A DNA stretch of 64,000 nucleotides from Comamonas testosteroni. GTDB taxonomy: Bacteria > Pseudomonadota > Gammaproteobacteria > Burkholderiales > Burkholderiaceae_C. Positions within the stretch are counted from its first letter, which is position 1, and every line of letters begins with the position of its first letter. The stretch spans positions 62,001 to 126,000 of the forward strand of contig NZ_CP129673.1 of the NCBI RefSeq assembly GCF_030505195.1. Reading direction: 5' to 3'. A model generated the notes under the pieces. That model did not search any database and was not told where the DNA came from. It worked only from the letters and a program-made list of their open reading frames with translations. Positions 32,517 through 41,231 of the stretch are shown here, piece after piece. Both the position numbers and the translations under genes were made by a program.

Positions 32517-35500
32517 ATGATGTCATTCACGATTTACTCAATAGGTGACTCGACGTTCCTAGAGCAAATACTTATTGGCATTGCAATGATCACAGGTGCA
32601 GGCGATCTGGAAAAGGCCGTCATGATTGGGATGCTTTTCGGCGTTCTAATAATTTGTGTCAAGTCGCTATTGCAAGGTGCTAAGCAAACCGAATTTCAGC
32701 AAGTTTTTGTTTGCTGGGTTTGCTACATGTGCTTCTTCGGTCCCGCTACAGTCGTGACAATTGAAGATGCATACGATGGGAATGTGCGCGTAGTTGCCAA
32801 CGTCCCGTTAGGAATTGGATTCACAGGAGGAGTAATTTCCAATGTCGGGTACACAGTCACAGATCTATTCACGACCGGATTTAGCATAATCGCACCGAGC
32901 ATTACAAGAACGGAGTTTGCAGAATCTTTAAAACTGCTCAATGACACCCGACGAAATCTTGATAAATCGGGAATTTATGTCGCAATGAATGATGCTATGG
33001 GCGGTGGTTCTGTGGATATTAGAAAGAGCTGGGACAACTATATCCGCGAATGTACTCTTACAAAAATTGACTTAGGATTAGTTTCCGTCGAATCGATGAT
33101 GACGGGCAAGGTGACGGAGGTTCTTCCTTTCATGTCATCACTCTACGGAACAAGAATCTATTTAAATCCTGGGGAAATAGATGGGGAAGAATATACCTGC
33201 TCTGAAGGGTGGTTTTATCTAAGTGCATCATTAGACTCCATATCAGATATGCGTGTTCAACAGGCTATCTCTGCAGCAATCGGCTTGAACAGACCTGATA
33301 TTGGACAAGCGACTTCGCGCATTCAAGACTCTATCCAGGCACTTGGGCAAGCGTCTACATCTGCAAACGAATATCTGAAGGCATCTATATTGGAGCCACT
33401 GTACAACGATGCTGTTGTTGGAAAATACAAGGACATGCTTGACTTCGGCTCAGCGGTAATGGTGAACCAAGCTATACAACAACGTAATACCCAATGGGCT
33501 ACTGAGCAGTCAATGTTCGTTACGGTAGCGCGGCCAATGATGGCGTTCTTTGAGGGTTTCGTGTACTCGCTCACACCCATAATGGCCATGCTCATGGTGA
33601 TGGGAAGCTTCGGTATGGGCTTGCTGATTAAGTATTTCCTGACTGTTTTATGGATTCAGCTTTGGATGCCTGTCCTCGCAGTCGTCAATCTCTACATTCA
33701 TGTGATATCGACAAATAAGATAGCTCAACTTAATCTACCAGGACTTGATTCATTCTATGCCATAAACACAGCCGGTGAAATTCTGCAGAACTGGATTGCG
33801 ACTGGCGGCATGCTTGCTGCCTCTACACCAATTATTTCTCTCTTCATCGTCACTGGAAGCACATATGCGTTTACAAGCCTTGCTGGTCGTGTGAACGGAA
33901 GCGATCATATTAACGAGAAGTTATCGAGTCCCGATGCGTTGCAAAGTGGCCCACTTGTTAGCATGATGCCGATGCATAGCGGGAATTCCTTCAGTGGAAT
34001 ACAGAAAACTGGTACAGAGAACCTAAATTCAAGTATGAATTTTGGTGATGCTGTTTCAAGCGGAATCTCTTCAGCTTCTGCAATTCAGCAATCGAAGTCT
34101 GATGCATTCAAGCAAGAAGTTTCTCGTGGCGTAACCGAAGGCGGAAGCACGCAGCAACAGTCCCAGAGACTGCAATCCTTAGGGCGCTCAGTCTCATCGA
34201 TGGGCACTAAACAGAGCCAAATGATCGATAGCAAGGCCAGAGAAATTGGTAAGCAGTACGGTTTAAGTGAATCCACGATAGACGCTATTAAAGGTGCTCT
34301 TACTCTATCTGCAATGGGCGGGGCGGGTGCAAAGGGTACAGGTCTACAGGGTGCTTTAAGCGCAGCTCTCTCAGCAGATAAATCTAACACTGCGAGCGAA
34401 GGTGGACGATTAGATAGCGTTATGAGGGCTGTACAAGGGGCAACATTCTCCACTTCCGATTCTCAAGCCCTGACAAGTGGCCTCACACATCAGGCGGTAG
34501 ATTCAGGTAGTAACTCATTCACAAAATCATGGTCTGATAGTTCATCAAATCTTGTTGCTAAATCAGCACAGGAAAGTATCGCTGCAACTGAAAGTCTTAC
34601 CTCTCTCCAAAGCATGCAAAGTTCACTGGGGCAGCAAACCAGTACAGACATGAAAACTCTTGGCGGTGCAATATCTGCATCTCCTGAAGCTGAGAGCAGG
34701 CTGAACAATGCAGTGCAAAATGCACCTCAAGCCGTAAGGCAGGAAGCAATTGCATTGGAGAATAGATTTGCGAATAGCTACAACATGGACAGAAATGTAG
34801 CCCGCAACGCAGCACAGCTTCAAGCACTGACAAACTCAAGCAACTATGCGAATGGAAATGGCAGCGCTGGATTAGCTGAAGGCATGCGTATCATCGGTCA
34901 AGCTACTGGTAGGAGTCTTGATTTCACCGGTGATCCGAACAGAAATTCCGGCCTCAAAGAACAAACACCCACAGGTGTCAATACTGATGAGATCAGATCA
35001 CGAGTAGCCGGTGCCCCTGAATTTAATGATGGGAAGTTGTCTTCAGTTACAACACAAGCTCAAAGACAGCCAGGTGGGCCAAGCTCCGTCGTTGCAGACC
35101 ATCAAAGTAGGACAGGCACATTGGTTAAAAACGGAAACCGTGCTCTTGAGGGGGTTGCCAATGAACAAAGTGATTTTATTAAAGATCAAATTATAAATAA
35201 ATCAAGCTCCACAAGTTTTGCTCAACGCGATATGGGAACACTTGATCAAATCAAGGATCTGAGCAGTTCATTTATGGAGTTCGGGAAGAGCACTGCTTCC
35301 AATATACAAACATCGAATGATCAGAATGACCGGATACTTGCCGATCCTAAGGGCGAAGGAATCAAACAGTTCCAAGAAGACTTCAAGAATCGCAGTACAG
35401 GCGAAAGAGCCGTAGGCTATCTCGGCAATACCTTGCTGGGTGTCTCAGCGAAGGCGACTAATGCTTTCAATGAATGGCGAACCGGGAAGTCAAGTTTCTC

Positions 35501-35960
35501 AGATCACACTAAGAATATGAGTATTGAGGAAACGGGTGCATTCATGGCTCAAGGCCTCGCCCAAGCGTACTCAGGCGGCGCTACTACTGCAGCAAGGTTC
35601 TTGGACGATCATAAATCGGAGATGAAAGGTCTTACGAAACGCTTTGCCCAAGAGAAGCACGGTTTACCAGGATATCAGGCTGAGATTTTCGCTTCTGCGA
35701 AGTTCAATGATCAAGCCGGACTTGATGCCGGTTATAAGGGTCTTCGTGAAAGCTTGGCGCAAAGGGATTCATCAGGAGAAATCCTCAGAAATTCGAGCGG
35801 TGAAGCAATCTTGTCAGAAAAGGACAACCGATTCGCACTCAGCATGTATAAGGATATATACAATGCGGGTGTGCACCAAGGATCGAAAGATGGGCAATCG
35901 GGACCTATTCTTAAAGATGTGAAGGCCTGGAACGCAACTCAGAATACTCCCGGCAAGTAA
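32517..35960 (+). CDS. traG: TraG, mating-pair stabilisation and entry exclusion protein
   Basis: A 1147-residue inner-membrane protein. The N-terminal 480 residues contain several membrane helices (about 20-65, 340-385, 435-465) and match TraG (FTIYSIGD at the start, FGMGLLIKYFLTVLWIQLWMPVLAV split over residues 365-390). The rest is a long S/Q/A/N-rich periplasmic part with helical segments. TraG stabilises mating pairs and is the target of entry exclusion. It is followed by a bidirectional terminator. Confidence 0.92.
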   Translation: MMSFTIYSIGDSTFLEQILIGIAMITGAGDLEKAVMIGMLFGVLIICVKSLLQGAKQTEFQQVFVCWVCYMCFFGPATVVTIEDAYDGNVRVVANVPLGIGFTGGVISNVGYTVTDLFTTGFSIIAPSITRTEFAESLKLLNDTRRNLDKSGIYVAMNDAMGGGSVDIRKSWDNYIRECTLTKIDLGLVSVESMMTGKVTEVLPFMSSLYGTRIYLNPGEIDGEEYTCSEGWFYLSASLDSISDMRVQQAISAAIGLNRPDIGQATSRIQDSIQALGQASTSANEYLKASILEPLYNDAVVGKYKDMLDFGSAVMVNQAIQQRNTQWATEQSMFVTVARPMMAFFEGFVYSLTPIMAMLMVMGSFGMGLLIKYFLTVLWIQLWMPVLAVVNLYIHVISTNKIAQLNLPGLDSFYAINTAGEILQNWIATGGMLAASTPIISLFIVTGSTYAFTSLAGRVNGSDHINEKLSSPDALQSGPLVSMMPMHSGNSFSGIQKTGTENLNSSMNFGDAVSSGISSASAIQQSKSDAFKQEVSRGVTEGGSTQQQSQRLQSLGRSVSSMGTKQSQMIDSKAREIGKQYGLSESTIDAIKGALTLSAMGGAGAKGTGLQGALSAALSADKSNTASEGGRLDSVMRAVQGATFSTSDSQALTSGLTHQAVDSGSNSFTKSWSDSSSNLVAKSAQESIAATESLTSLQSMQSSLGQQTSTDMKTLGGAISASPEAESRLNNAVQNAPQAVRQEAIALENRFANSYNMDRNVARNAAQLQALTNSSNYANGNGSAGLAEGMRIIGQATGRSLDFTGDPNRNSGLKEQTPTGVNTDEIRSRVAGAPEFNDGKLSSVTTQAQRQPGGPSSVVADHQSRTGTLVKNGNRALEGVANEQSDFIKDQIINKSSSTSFAQRDMGTLDQIKDLSSSFMEFGKSTASNIQTSNDQNDRILADPKGEGIKQFQEDFKNRSTGERAVGYLGNTLLGVSAKATNAFNEWRTGKSSFSDHTKNMSIEETGAFMAQGLAQAYSGGATTAARFLDDHKSEMKGLTKRFAQEKHGLPGYQAEIFASAKFNDQAGLDAGYKGLRESLAQRDSSGEILRNSSGEAILSEKDNRFALSMYKDIYNAGVHQGSKDGQSGPILKDVKAWNATQNTPGK

Positions 35961-35970
35961 TTACCTATAA

Positions 35971-36004
35971 AAAAGCCGCTTCTGTTCTAGAAGCGGCTTT
36001 TTTT
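35971..36004. terminator. Bidirectional intrinsic terminator
   Basis: AAAAGCCGCTTCT-gttc-TAGAAGCGGCTTTT with T-runs for both strands, between traG and the converging gene at 36003. Confidence 0.92.
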
Positions 36005-36341
36005 ATTGACCTGGAAATATTCTTTTCCTCAAGTGTGGATTTGCGACTACAGGATCTAGCAAGTCCAGATCGCTGGAAGAAACACCACCTTTAAGCGTTG
36101 CAAATATCCCTCGCATTATTGCGAAGCCGAACAATGCCAAGAATCCACCGATGAAGTAAGAGGCTCCGACCCACATCAGAATCGTGGCGACCATCGACTT
36201 GTTGATGAACTTCAACAGCAAGAAAGCCAGATACAGAGCACATGCACCCAGCGCGTACACACTCAACAGGGGAGCTACAGGTAGCGACAGCAAAGCAATT
36301 CCGGGGACATACACCAAGAAGATCTTGTTGAAATTCAGCAT
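36003..36341 (-). CDS. Membrane protein, candidate entry exclusion (Eex-like) or small tra protein
   Basis: A 112-residue protein with three hydrophobic segments (about 8-44 as two helices, 50-75) and a short charged tail. Good SD (AGAGGAA). It lies opposite the end of traG; in SXT/IncA/C elements the eex gene is the neighbour of traG, which suggests but does not prove that role. Confidence 0.5.
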   Translation of the reverse strand: MLNFNKIFLVYVPGIALLSLPVAPLLSVYALGACALYLAFLLLKFINKSMVATILMWVGASYFIGGFLALFGFAIMRGIFATLKGGVSSSDLDLLDPVVANPHLRKRIFPGQ

Positions 36342-36887
36342 TGGTTCCTCTCTCTCTTTATGTACATCTAATTTACTACAGGTTCAGAAAATGCAACTTC
36401 GGGAGCCGCTTTGCAGAACTTCATTACATGAATCTGACCACAAAAGCCACTTGCCCATTTAGGGCCATCTGTGCTTATAATGATCTCACAGCCACCTCAC
36501 GCTGCTTGCTCAGCTCAACTGGCTGCTACTGCCGAAGTGCAGTCCCTCAAGGCCTAGTGCCACACATCACCTGCATTGCAGGTTCTCTCTGCCGAAAAGG
36601 CTTCCCTACTGGGTAGGGATCAATCTGTGGCCTTGCTGCCACCAGCCTCGCATCGTTGGCCATGTCGCCTTCCTTGCTGCTTTCTCCTGCGCATCTTTCA
36701 CATCTGACATCTCGATTCAGCCGAATCGCGCCTTTCATCGCCTCGGGTACGGGCAACTGTGTACCTTCGTAACAAAACGTCTATCCCAAAAAAGACTAAC
36801 TGTTGCATTACAAGGATTTGACATTCTGATACGATTTTACAGTATCGGAAAATGAACTTCTAAACGCATTTTGGATAACCTGCATTC
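36342..36887. other. Intergenic region between the 36003 gene and slt
   Basis: No convincing gene: the frames here lack an SD and read as low-complexity. The right end holds the slt promoter (36818-36846). The rest shows no strong repeat that I can identify. Confidence 0.5.
36818..36846 (+). promoter_or_regulatory. Promoter/operator of the slt-activator operon
   Basis: TTGACA (36818-36823), 17-nt spacer, AGTATC (36841-36846). An inverted repeat GATAC (36828-36832)/GTATC (36842-36846) lies inside it. ATACGAT is shared with the kfrA operator at 27513, and ACAGTATC with the H-NS promoter at 25008. Confidence 0.55.
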
Positions 36888-37493
36888 ATGCCCCAGTCTC
36901 TGCACTTGTGCCGACCGACCTCCTCCCTGCCCAGTCGTCGCCATATCCTTTCACTTCTGACTTTTCCCCTGGCCAGCTCTGCTGGTGCTGTTCTCGCGTC
37001 TACCAACACTTCTTCAGTTGCAGATTCGTTGCGAGGGTCGTTATTTGAGCAACAAGGAAACAGCACAGGCACTGACCCTCTTCTGCTCTACACGATTGCC
37101 CTCGTTGAATCCGGTTTTGGGCGGGGCAAGGGAAACATCAGCCCCTGGCCATGGACTCTGCGCTCTACCCAATCCCATTACGCCAAGACCAAAGCAGAAG
37201 CAGAAATGAAGCTGGCGGAATGGATTGAGGCTTATGGCCGCAGGATCGATATAGGGATGTGCCAAACGAATTTGTTCTGGCATGGGCACCGCGTCAAGCA
37301 AGCTGCCGATCTGCTCGACCCCCCAACGAATCTGCGGGTCGCAAATCAAATTCTCATCGAATCCCTGAAATCGTCACCCGACGACATCGAGCTGGGCATT
37401 GGCCGTTATCACAACTGGACTGAGCCTGAACGCGCGCGTAACTACGGCGCGCGGGTCTTGGCCATCTACAGAAACTTGAAACGACTGGGTTAA
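36888..37493 (+). CDS. slt: Lytic transglycosylase (SLT/VirB1-like)
   Basis: A 201-residue exported protein with an N-terminal SRRHILSLLTFPLASSAGAVLAS signal region. The catalytic glutamate is in LYTIALVESGFG (about residue 70), with RIDIGMCQTNLFWHG and GRYHNWT matching the later GxxQ and Y motifs. It opens peptidoglycan for the transfer channel. It is first in an operon with the FlhD/FlhC-like regulators, as on IncA/C and SXT elements. No clear SD precedes the ATG. Confidence 0.82.
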   Translation: MPQSLHLCRPTSSLPSRRHILSLLTFPLASSAGAVLASTNTSSVADSLRGSLFEQQGNSTGTDPLLLYTIALVESGFGRGKGNISPWPWTLRSTQSHYAKTKAEAEMKLAEWIEAYGRRIDIGMCQTNLFWHGHRVKQAADLLDPPTNLRVANQILIESLKSSPDDIELGIGRYHNWTEPERARNYGARVLAIYRNLKRLG

Positions 37494-37497
37494 TGAC

Positions 37498-38094
37498 ATG
37501 TTGATGTTTCAAACGAACATAATTCAAGAGCTGGATGACCGAGCTGAGGATTTGACCTATGGTGAGTCTGATCCTTCAGTCAAAGAGCTGGATGCCTCGC
37601 TGTGGGGCATCCTGAGAAAGGTGTCCATTCAGAACCCAGACCTGGCTGGCAAGCTCTTTAACCTGAAAAGCCACACTGTAGAACTCGCTGCCCAGTTGTC
37701 CGATGAAGCAATTTCAAACCTTTCATCAGGCACAGTTCTGAGCTTCAAGCTCGTCGCCAACCAACACGAGATCTGCCAGTGGATAGAAGACAGAGACTAC
37801 AAGCAGACATTTGAAATCACTGACACCAGCAATTGCACAGATCTCTACTGGGTGCAGTTGGGCGTACAGGCACGAAAAGATGTGGAAACAGCTTCACAGA
37901 CCTTTGGCGTTGGCCTGAACCTGGTGCGTGCGTGTTCTAACGCCACGCTGATTCAGCTTTCCGGTATTTCCACAAATTTCGCAGTGAGTTTTGCTCTTCG
38001 TTTCGACGAATCAATCATTGCCGAAATCATTTCCGGGAGACGAAACCTTCAGTACATCCTGCTGAAAAAAATTCAACAATCGATAACTGCATAA
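37498..38094 (+). CDS. FlhD-like activator subunit with two tandem FlhD-like domains
   Basis: A 198-residue protein. Two internal segments resemble the same part of FlhD (where [21 protein letters not shown] lies, split here as reference): residues about 62-85 (AQLSDEAISNLSSGTVLSF) and about 146-170 (SNATLIQLSGISTNFAVSFA). Thus it seems to be a fused FlhD dimer. It begins 4 nt after slt and is followed by an FlhC-like gene, matching the SetD/SetC and AcaD/AcaC master activators of SXT and IncA/C. The assignment rests mainly on context and these weak matches. Confidence 0.55.
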   Translation: MLMFQTNIIQELDDRAEDLTYGESDPSVKELDASLWGILRKVSIQNPDLAGKLFNLKSHTVELAAQLSDEAISNLSSGTVLSFKLVANQHEICQWIEDRDYKQTFEITDTSNCTDLYWVQLGVQARKDVETASQTFGVGLNLVRACSNATLIQLSGISTNFAVSFALRFDESIIAEIISGRRNLQYILLKKIQQSITA

Positions 38095-38103
38095 GAGGAA
38101 GAC

Positions 38104-38688
38104 ATGTCCAGAACCACACAGATAGCACCTAAAGCGCAGATGGCGTCGCTGACGCAGTTGCTTCTCGCTCGGCAGATGACTAAAGCTGGATTCATTACGA
38201 AGATCATCATGATCGAAACCGGCCTTACGCACAAACAACTGCGCCGCATCTATAGTGGTTTTGAGCAAGATGAAGGTACTGGAGCAAGAAAAAACCACGG
38301 CACCATGCGGAGCGGCACGACACTGATCCACAACAGCGCGACAAAGATCCAGGCATCTTTGCTCATGCAGCTGTACTACAACCTGGGAGGGGACGATGTG
38401 ACTATCTCTGTACAGATCCCTGAGCTGGTCAAAGCGTTCCGCCTCTATCACACCCTGCGCAATGAAATTCCCAGCATGAAGAACGGGCGCTGGCCATCTT
38501 TCACGATCACGGATGCCTGGTGCTTGGCCTCTGAACTTCGTAGTGAAATGGCTTCTCTTTCAGTATGTAATTCCTGCAAATGCTCCTACTTCACCAGCGT
38601 CAATCAGCGCACATACATTGAGTGTCCGTTTTGCCATGATGCAGCTCGTCTCCCGATGAATGAATCAGCAAAAATGATTGCAGCCTGA
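38104..38688 (+). CDS. FlhC-like master activator subunit (SetC/AcaC type)
   Basis: A 194-residue protein. The helical N-terminal part contains ETGLTHKQLRRIY (a helix-turn-helix-like segment) and the C-terminus a four-cysteine zinc site, CNSCKCSYF and ECPFC (about 157-182), typical of FlhC. With the preceding FlhD-like protein it should form the activator of tra and DNA-metabolism operons. SD AGAGGAAG is strong. Terminator follows. Confidence 0.75.
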   Translation: MSRTTQIAPKAQMASLTQLLLARQMTKAGFITKIIMIETGLTHKQLRRIYSGFEQDEGTGARKNHGTMRSGTTLIHNSATKIQASLLMQLYYNLGGDDVTISVQIPELVKAFRLYHTLRNEIPSMKNGRWPSFTITDAWCLASELRSEMASLSVCNSCKCSYFTSVNQRTYIECPFCHDAARLPMNESAKMIAA

Positions 38689-38702
38689 TCAAGTCATAAA
38701 AA

Positions 38703-38731
38703 AAAGAGCGCTAGATTTTCTAGCGCTCTTT
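38703..38731. terminator. Bidirectional intrinsic terminator
   Basis: AAAGAGCGCTAGA-ttt-TCTAGCGCTCTTT with T- and A-runs on the two sides, between the converging activator operon and nuclease gene. Confidence 0.93.
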
Positions 38732-38732
38732 T

Positions 38733-39272
38733 TTATTGCTCAGCTCCTTCACAGGCAGCATCATTCCAGCAGTCTTTACGCCACCTCCAAGGGGCAACTT
38801 GATTTGGCAGACTCCAAACCCCCACTGCCTGCTTCTTAGCGACTACCTCCGCCTCATATACACGGGTGTCACGTACATACCTTGGGTTGGCTCTATTCGC
38901 CCACGCGAGGCCTGCATCTACCATTTTTAAGTTAACTGACTGACCACTAATGGTGATGGTGCACACGCCTCTTTTATAACGGTCATACTCATAACAGTGA
39001 GCATTGACGATCTTCCCATGTACCAATGACTTCAAATAGTCTGTAGCCTTTTGACTGAGCGGTTGCCCTGGCCGCTTGTGCCCATGCATCGACTCGGGAG
39101 CATCAATATCACTCAGTCGTATCTTTAGCCGTGAGTTATCTGAGCGAAGCAGTACAACTGTATCTCCATCGTCAACGTAGATGACTTTTCCAGTCTCAGA
39201 CCAATTTTGTGCATTTACCTGCAGTGGCAGAAAAGCACATGCAAGACTAGCTAACACGCTGATCCTCATCAT
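38733..39272 (-). CDS. Secreted staphylococcal-nuclease-like protein
   Basis: A 179-residue protein with a signal peptide (ISVLASLACAFLPLQVNAQ) and an SNase-like domain: VDDGDTVVL, IRLSDIDAPE with the catalytic Arg and Glu region, and YDRYKRGV with the second Arg. It would degrade DNA or RNA in the periplasm. The ATG (39272) overlaps the parR stop (TGATG), so it is coupled to the partition operon. Homologues are common on conjugative plasmids. Confidence 0.85.
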   Translation of the reverse strand: MMRISVLASLACAFLPLQVNAQNWSETGKVIYVDDGDTVVLLRSDNSRLKIRLSDIDAPESMHGHKRPGQPLSQKATDYLKSLVHGKIVNAHCYEYDRYKRGVCTITISGQSVNLKMVDAGLAWANRANPRYVRDTRVYEAEVVAKKQAVGVWSLPNQVAPWRWRKDCWNDAACEGAEQ

Positions 39273-39625
39273 CACATTGAGCCTAGTAATGCGTCACGGC
39301 GGCTTTTATTTACGCTCACTCTCCCCACGGTTCGATCTGATGGAGGCTGATTGGTTTCTTCAGTTGCTTGCACATTTTTCTCAGCTGAACCAGCATCACC
39401 ATTCTTCTCCGGCTCCACATTTCTGGGTACAGCTAATGGTTCACCAGTTACCAAGGCCGAGAGGTTCAACGATTGAAGGCCAAGCATTGCCAAAGTGCGC
39501 AATCTTTCCCCTCTGTCGCGTTGATTGACTTTTACCAAGTCCCCGTAAAGCTCGGGATGCGAGAACTTGGAAACCTTAATATTTGATAGTTTCCCATCCC
39601 AATCATTTTGATCTGCTTTAGACAC
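39272..39625 (-). CDS. parR: ParR/StbB-like partition adaptor
   Basis: A 117-residue protein directly after parM. The N-terminal part (SNIKVSKFSHPELYGDLVKVNQRDRGERLRTLAMLG, broken here by family comparison) looks like a small DNA-binding domain; the C-terminus is disordered, as expected for ParR tails that bind ParM filaments. GTG 39625 is chosen because AAGGAG lies 6 nt before it. Assignment is by position and layout. Confidence 0.55.
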   Translation of the reverse strand: MSKADQNDWDGKLSNIKVSKFSHPELYGDLVKVNQRDRGERLRTLAMLGLQSLNLSALVTGEPLAVPRNVEPEKNGDAGSAEKNVQATEETNQPPSDRTVGRVSVNKSRRDALLGSM

Positions 39626-39637
39626 TATCAACTCCTT

Positions 39638-40654
39638 TTAACCCAGCATCCAGAAGCCGCGAGCGTTGGCCAACTCGGGATTCGCACTCATGATGATGTG
39701 CGCCTTTGGAAAAATCCGCTTGGCAGCCTCTTTATAAAAGGTTGCCCCGCCACCAGCCAAAAGAATAACGTCAGCATCTAGTCCCTCTTCTCGCATGGAC
39801 TTCTTCATTGAAGTTAGCGCGAGGTCTGGGATCTTCTTGATGGCCTCTTCAACATAGCTCTTGATAGGGACCATCTTCCCATACAAAGGGATTTCATTCT
39901 TACCAGAGACAATTGCAGATTCTAGCTTTTCAACACTCAGTTGACCTCCGAACTCTTCTTTGATTCGGCTTGCCGCATCATCCAAAAGTACAGACATCGC
40001 TTTAAGTGATGTACCAGATGAGTTATAGCGCATTTCACCTGCAGCGATAGATACCCAGTCAACTGAGAAGAATCCAGGATCAATCACTACTGTACGGCCC
40101 TGATTGATGACAGCTTCGATTTCATCTTCCTGCACGCTTTCGCTGATGTCCATATAGGCTCCAGCAGGCTGAGGAACAACAACTACTTTTTTAACTTCAA
40201 TCGTTGTTTGATTTGCAATCTGATGATTACCCGTCAGCTTATCTTTCAGTCTTTTACGGGTGTTTTCATCTTTAAATTGATCTACTGGCAGACCTGTCAC
40301 AAGCACATCAATCACTGGTTGCTCTGTCAGAGCCAGTGCTGCATAGAACAATGCCTTATATTGGTTCGTGCTGGGATAGTCTGCGTGCAATTCCCGCTCC
40401 CAGCCTTGGATGCGTCCTGGTTCAACACAAGCAGCCCATTGCTCATTGTTCACCAGGACCTGTACAAAGTCGGAGCCGTGGCCGCCTCCAATTTTCTGAG
40501 GCATCAGCGACAGAGGGGCAGCCCCGACTGGGCGGACTAATGTCGTCATATCCGATTCACGATGGCCAAAGGCCAGCTTGAAATTCGAATAGCCAATATC
40601 CATACCGAGGATAAATTCAGAATTCTCCACTGCTTCAGTACCTTTTTTCGCCAT
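39638..40654 (-). CDS. parM: ParM/StbA-like actin-type partition ATPase
   Basis: A 338-residue actin-like protein: phosphate-1 motif LGMDIGYSNFKLAFG, adenosine/phosphate-2 motif VVIDPGFFSVDWV, and the ADP-binding VILLAGGGATFYKEA. It polymerises to push plasmid copies apart (type II partition). ATG 40654 has a near-perfect SD (GGAGGGAA); a longer upstream reading crosses the candidate centromere and is rejected. Confidence 0.85.
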   Translation of the reverse strand: MAKKGTEAVENSEFILGMDIGYSNFKLAFGHRESDMTTLVRPVGAAPLSLMPQKIGGGHGSDFVQVLVNNEQWAACVEPGRIQGWERELHADYPSTNQYKALFYAALALTEQPVIDVLVTGLPVDQFKDENTRKRLKDKLTGNHQIANQTTIEVKKVVVVPQPAGAYMDISESVQEDEIEAVINQGRTVVIDPGFFSVDWVSIAAGEMRYNSSGTSLKAMSVLLDDAASRIKEEFGGQLSVEKLESAIVSGKNEIPLYGKMVPIKSYVEEAIKKIPDLALTSMKKSMREEGLDADVILLAGGGATFYKEAAKRIFPKAHIIMSANPELANARGFWMLG

Positions 40655-40670
40655 GTTCCCTCCTGTTGAT

Positions 40671-40773
40671 ACGACTTCAAAACGACTTGTAACGCTTGGC
40701 ATCATAGCATCACAGATGCATAAAATGGAACTATCAACGGAAAATTTTCTTTTCAAAGTCGCTTTGAAGTCCG
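40671..40773. repeat. Candidate parC centromere/operator
   Basis: ACGACTT occurs at 40671 and 40682, with ACGCTT at 40692; the inverted form AAGTCG is at 40756 and AAGTCC at 40767. Within each group spacing is about 11 bp, one helical turn, as in parC sites bound by ParR. It lies just upstream of parM. Confidence 0.5.
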
Positions 40774-40889
40774 TTAGTTGCCTGGAGGATCATGGCCTGT
40801 ATCTCTGCTCCCCTCCTGCTAGGCTCGAATTCTTCGCGCCTGAGGCGGACTCAAGGCCCTGTTAGTAGATCGGGATTTTTTCTATGCTT

Positions 40890-41223
40890 CCCATATAAAA
40901 AGGGAACAACTGAGTTCTTTCCCACATTGGACCTCTTAGATTTGCTCAGATGCCTATAGATGTTCAACTCAATGCATCCAATCAATTACAGCCATGCTTG
41001 GTCACTCCCCATAGAATATGGAGAACAGAAAGTTTTTCCCACTCTTTGAGTGTTCGTGCAAAGCTGAACACACCGGCACCAGGCACGTAGTCTAGGACCT
41101 TCTCGGTGATCTACTAGAAGCCGTTTGCAGGGTAGTTTTCTTGCACCGGCCCTCTTCTATGGGAAATAGCTCTCCCAGCCCATAGAAGATAGTATCTTGG
41201 GAAGGGACACATTTTTTTCCCAA
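40890..41223. repeat. Three degenerate direct repeats and an inverted repeat, candidate oriT
   Basis: Modules starting CCCATA and ending TTTCCCA(A)C occur at 40890-40925, 41008-41042 and 41179-41223. CTTCTATGGG (41154-41163) is a perfect 10-bp inverted repeat with CCCATAGAAG (41179-41188). The region is intergenic, directly upstream of the mobI-like gene, where IncA/C plasmids and SXT have oriT. Confidence 0.5.
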
Positions 41224-41231
41224 CAACCTCT

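Noticed and set aside
36342..36760. Short plus-strand reading frames between the 36003 gene and slt
   Set aside because: No SD, low-complexity translations, no continuity with neighbouring operons.
40208..40581. Plus-strand frames antisense to parM
   Set aside because: They are mirror frames of a well-supported minus-strand gene, with no SD.
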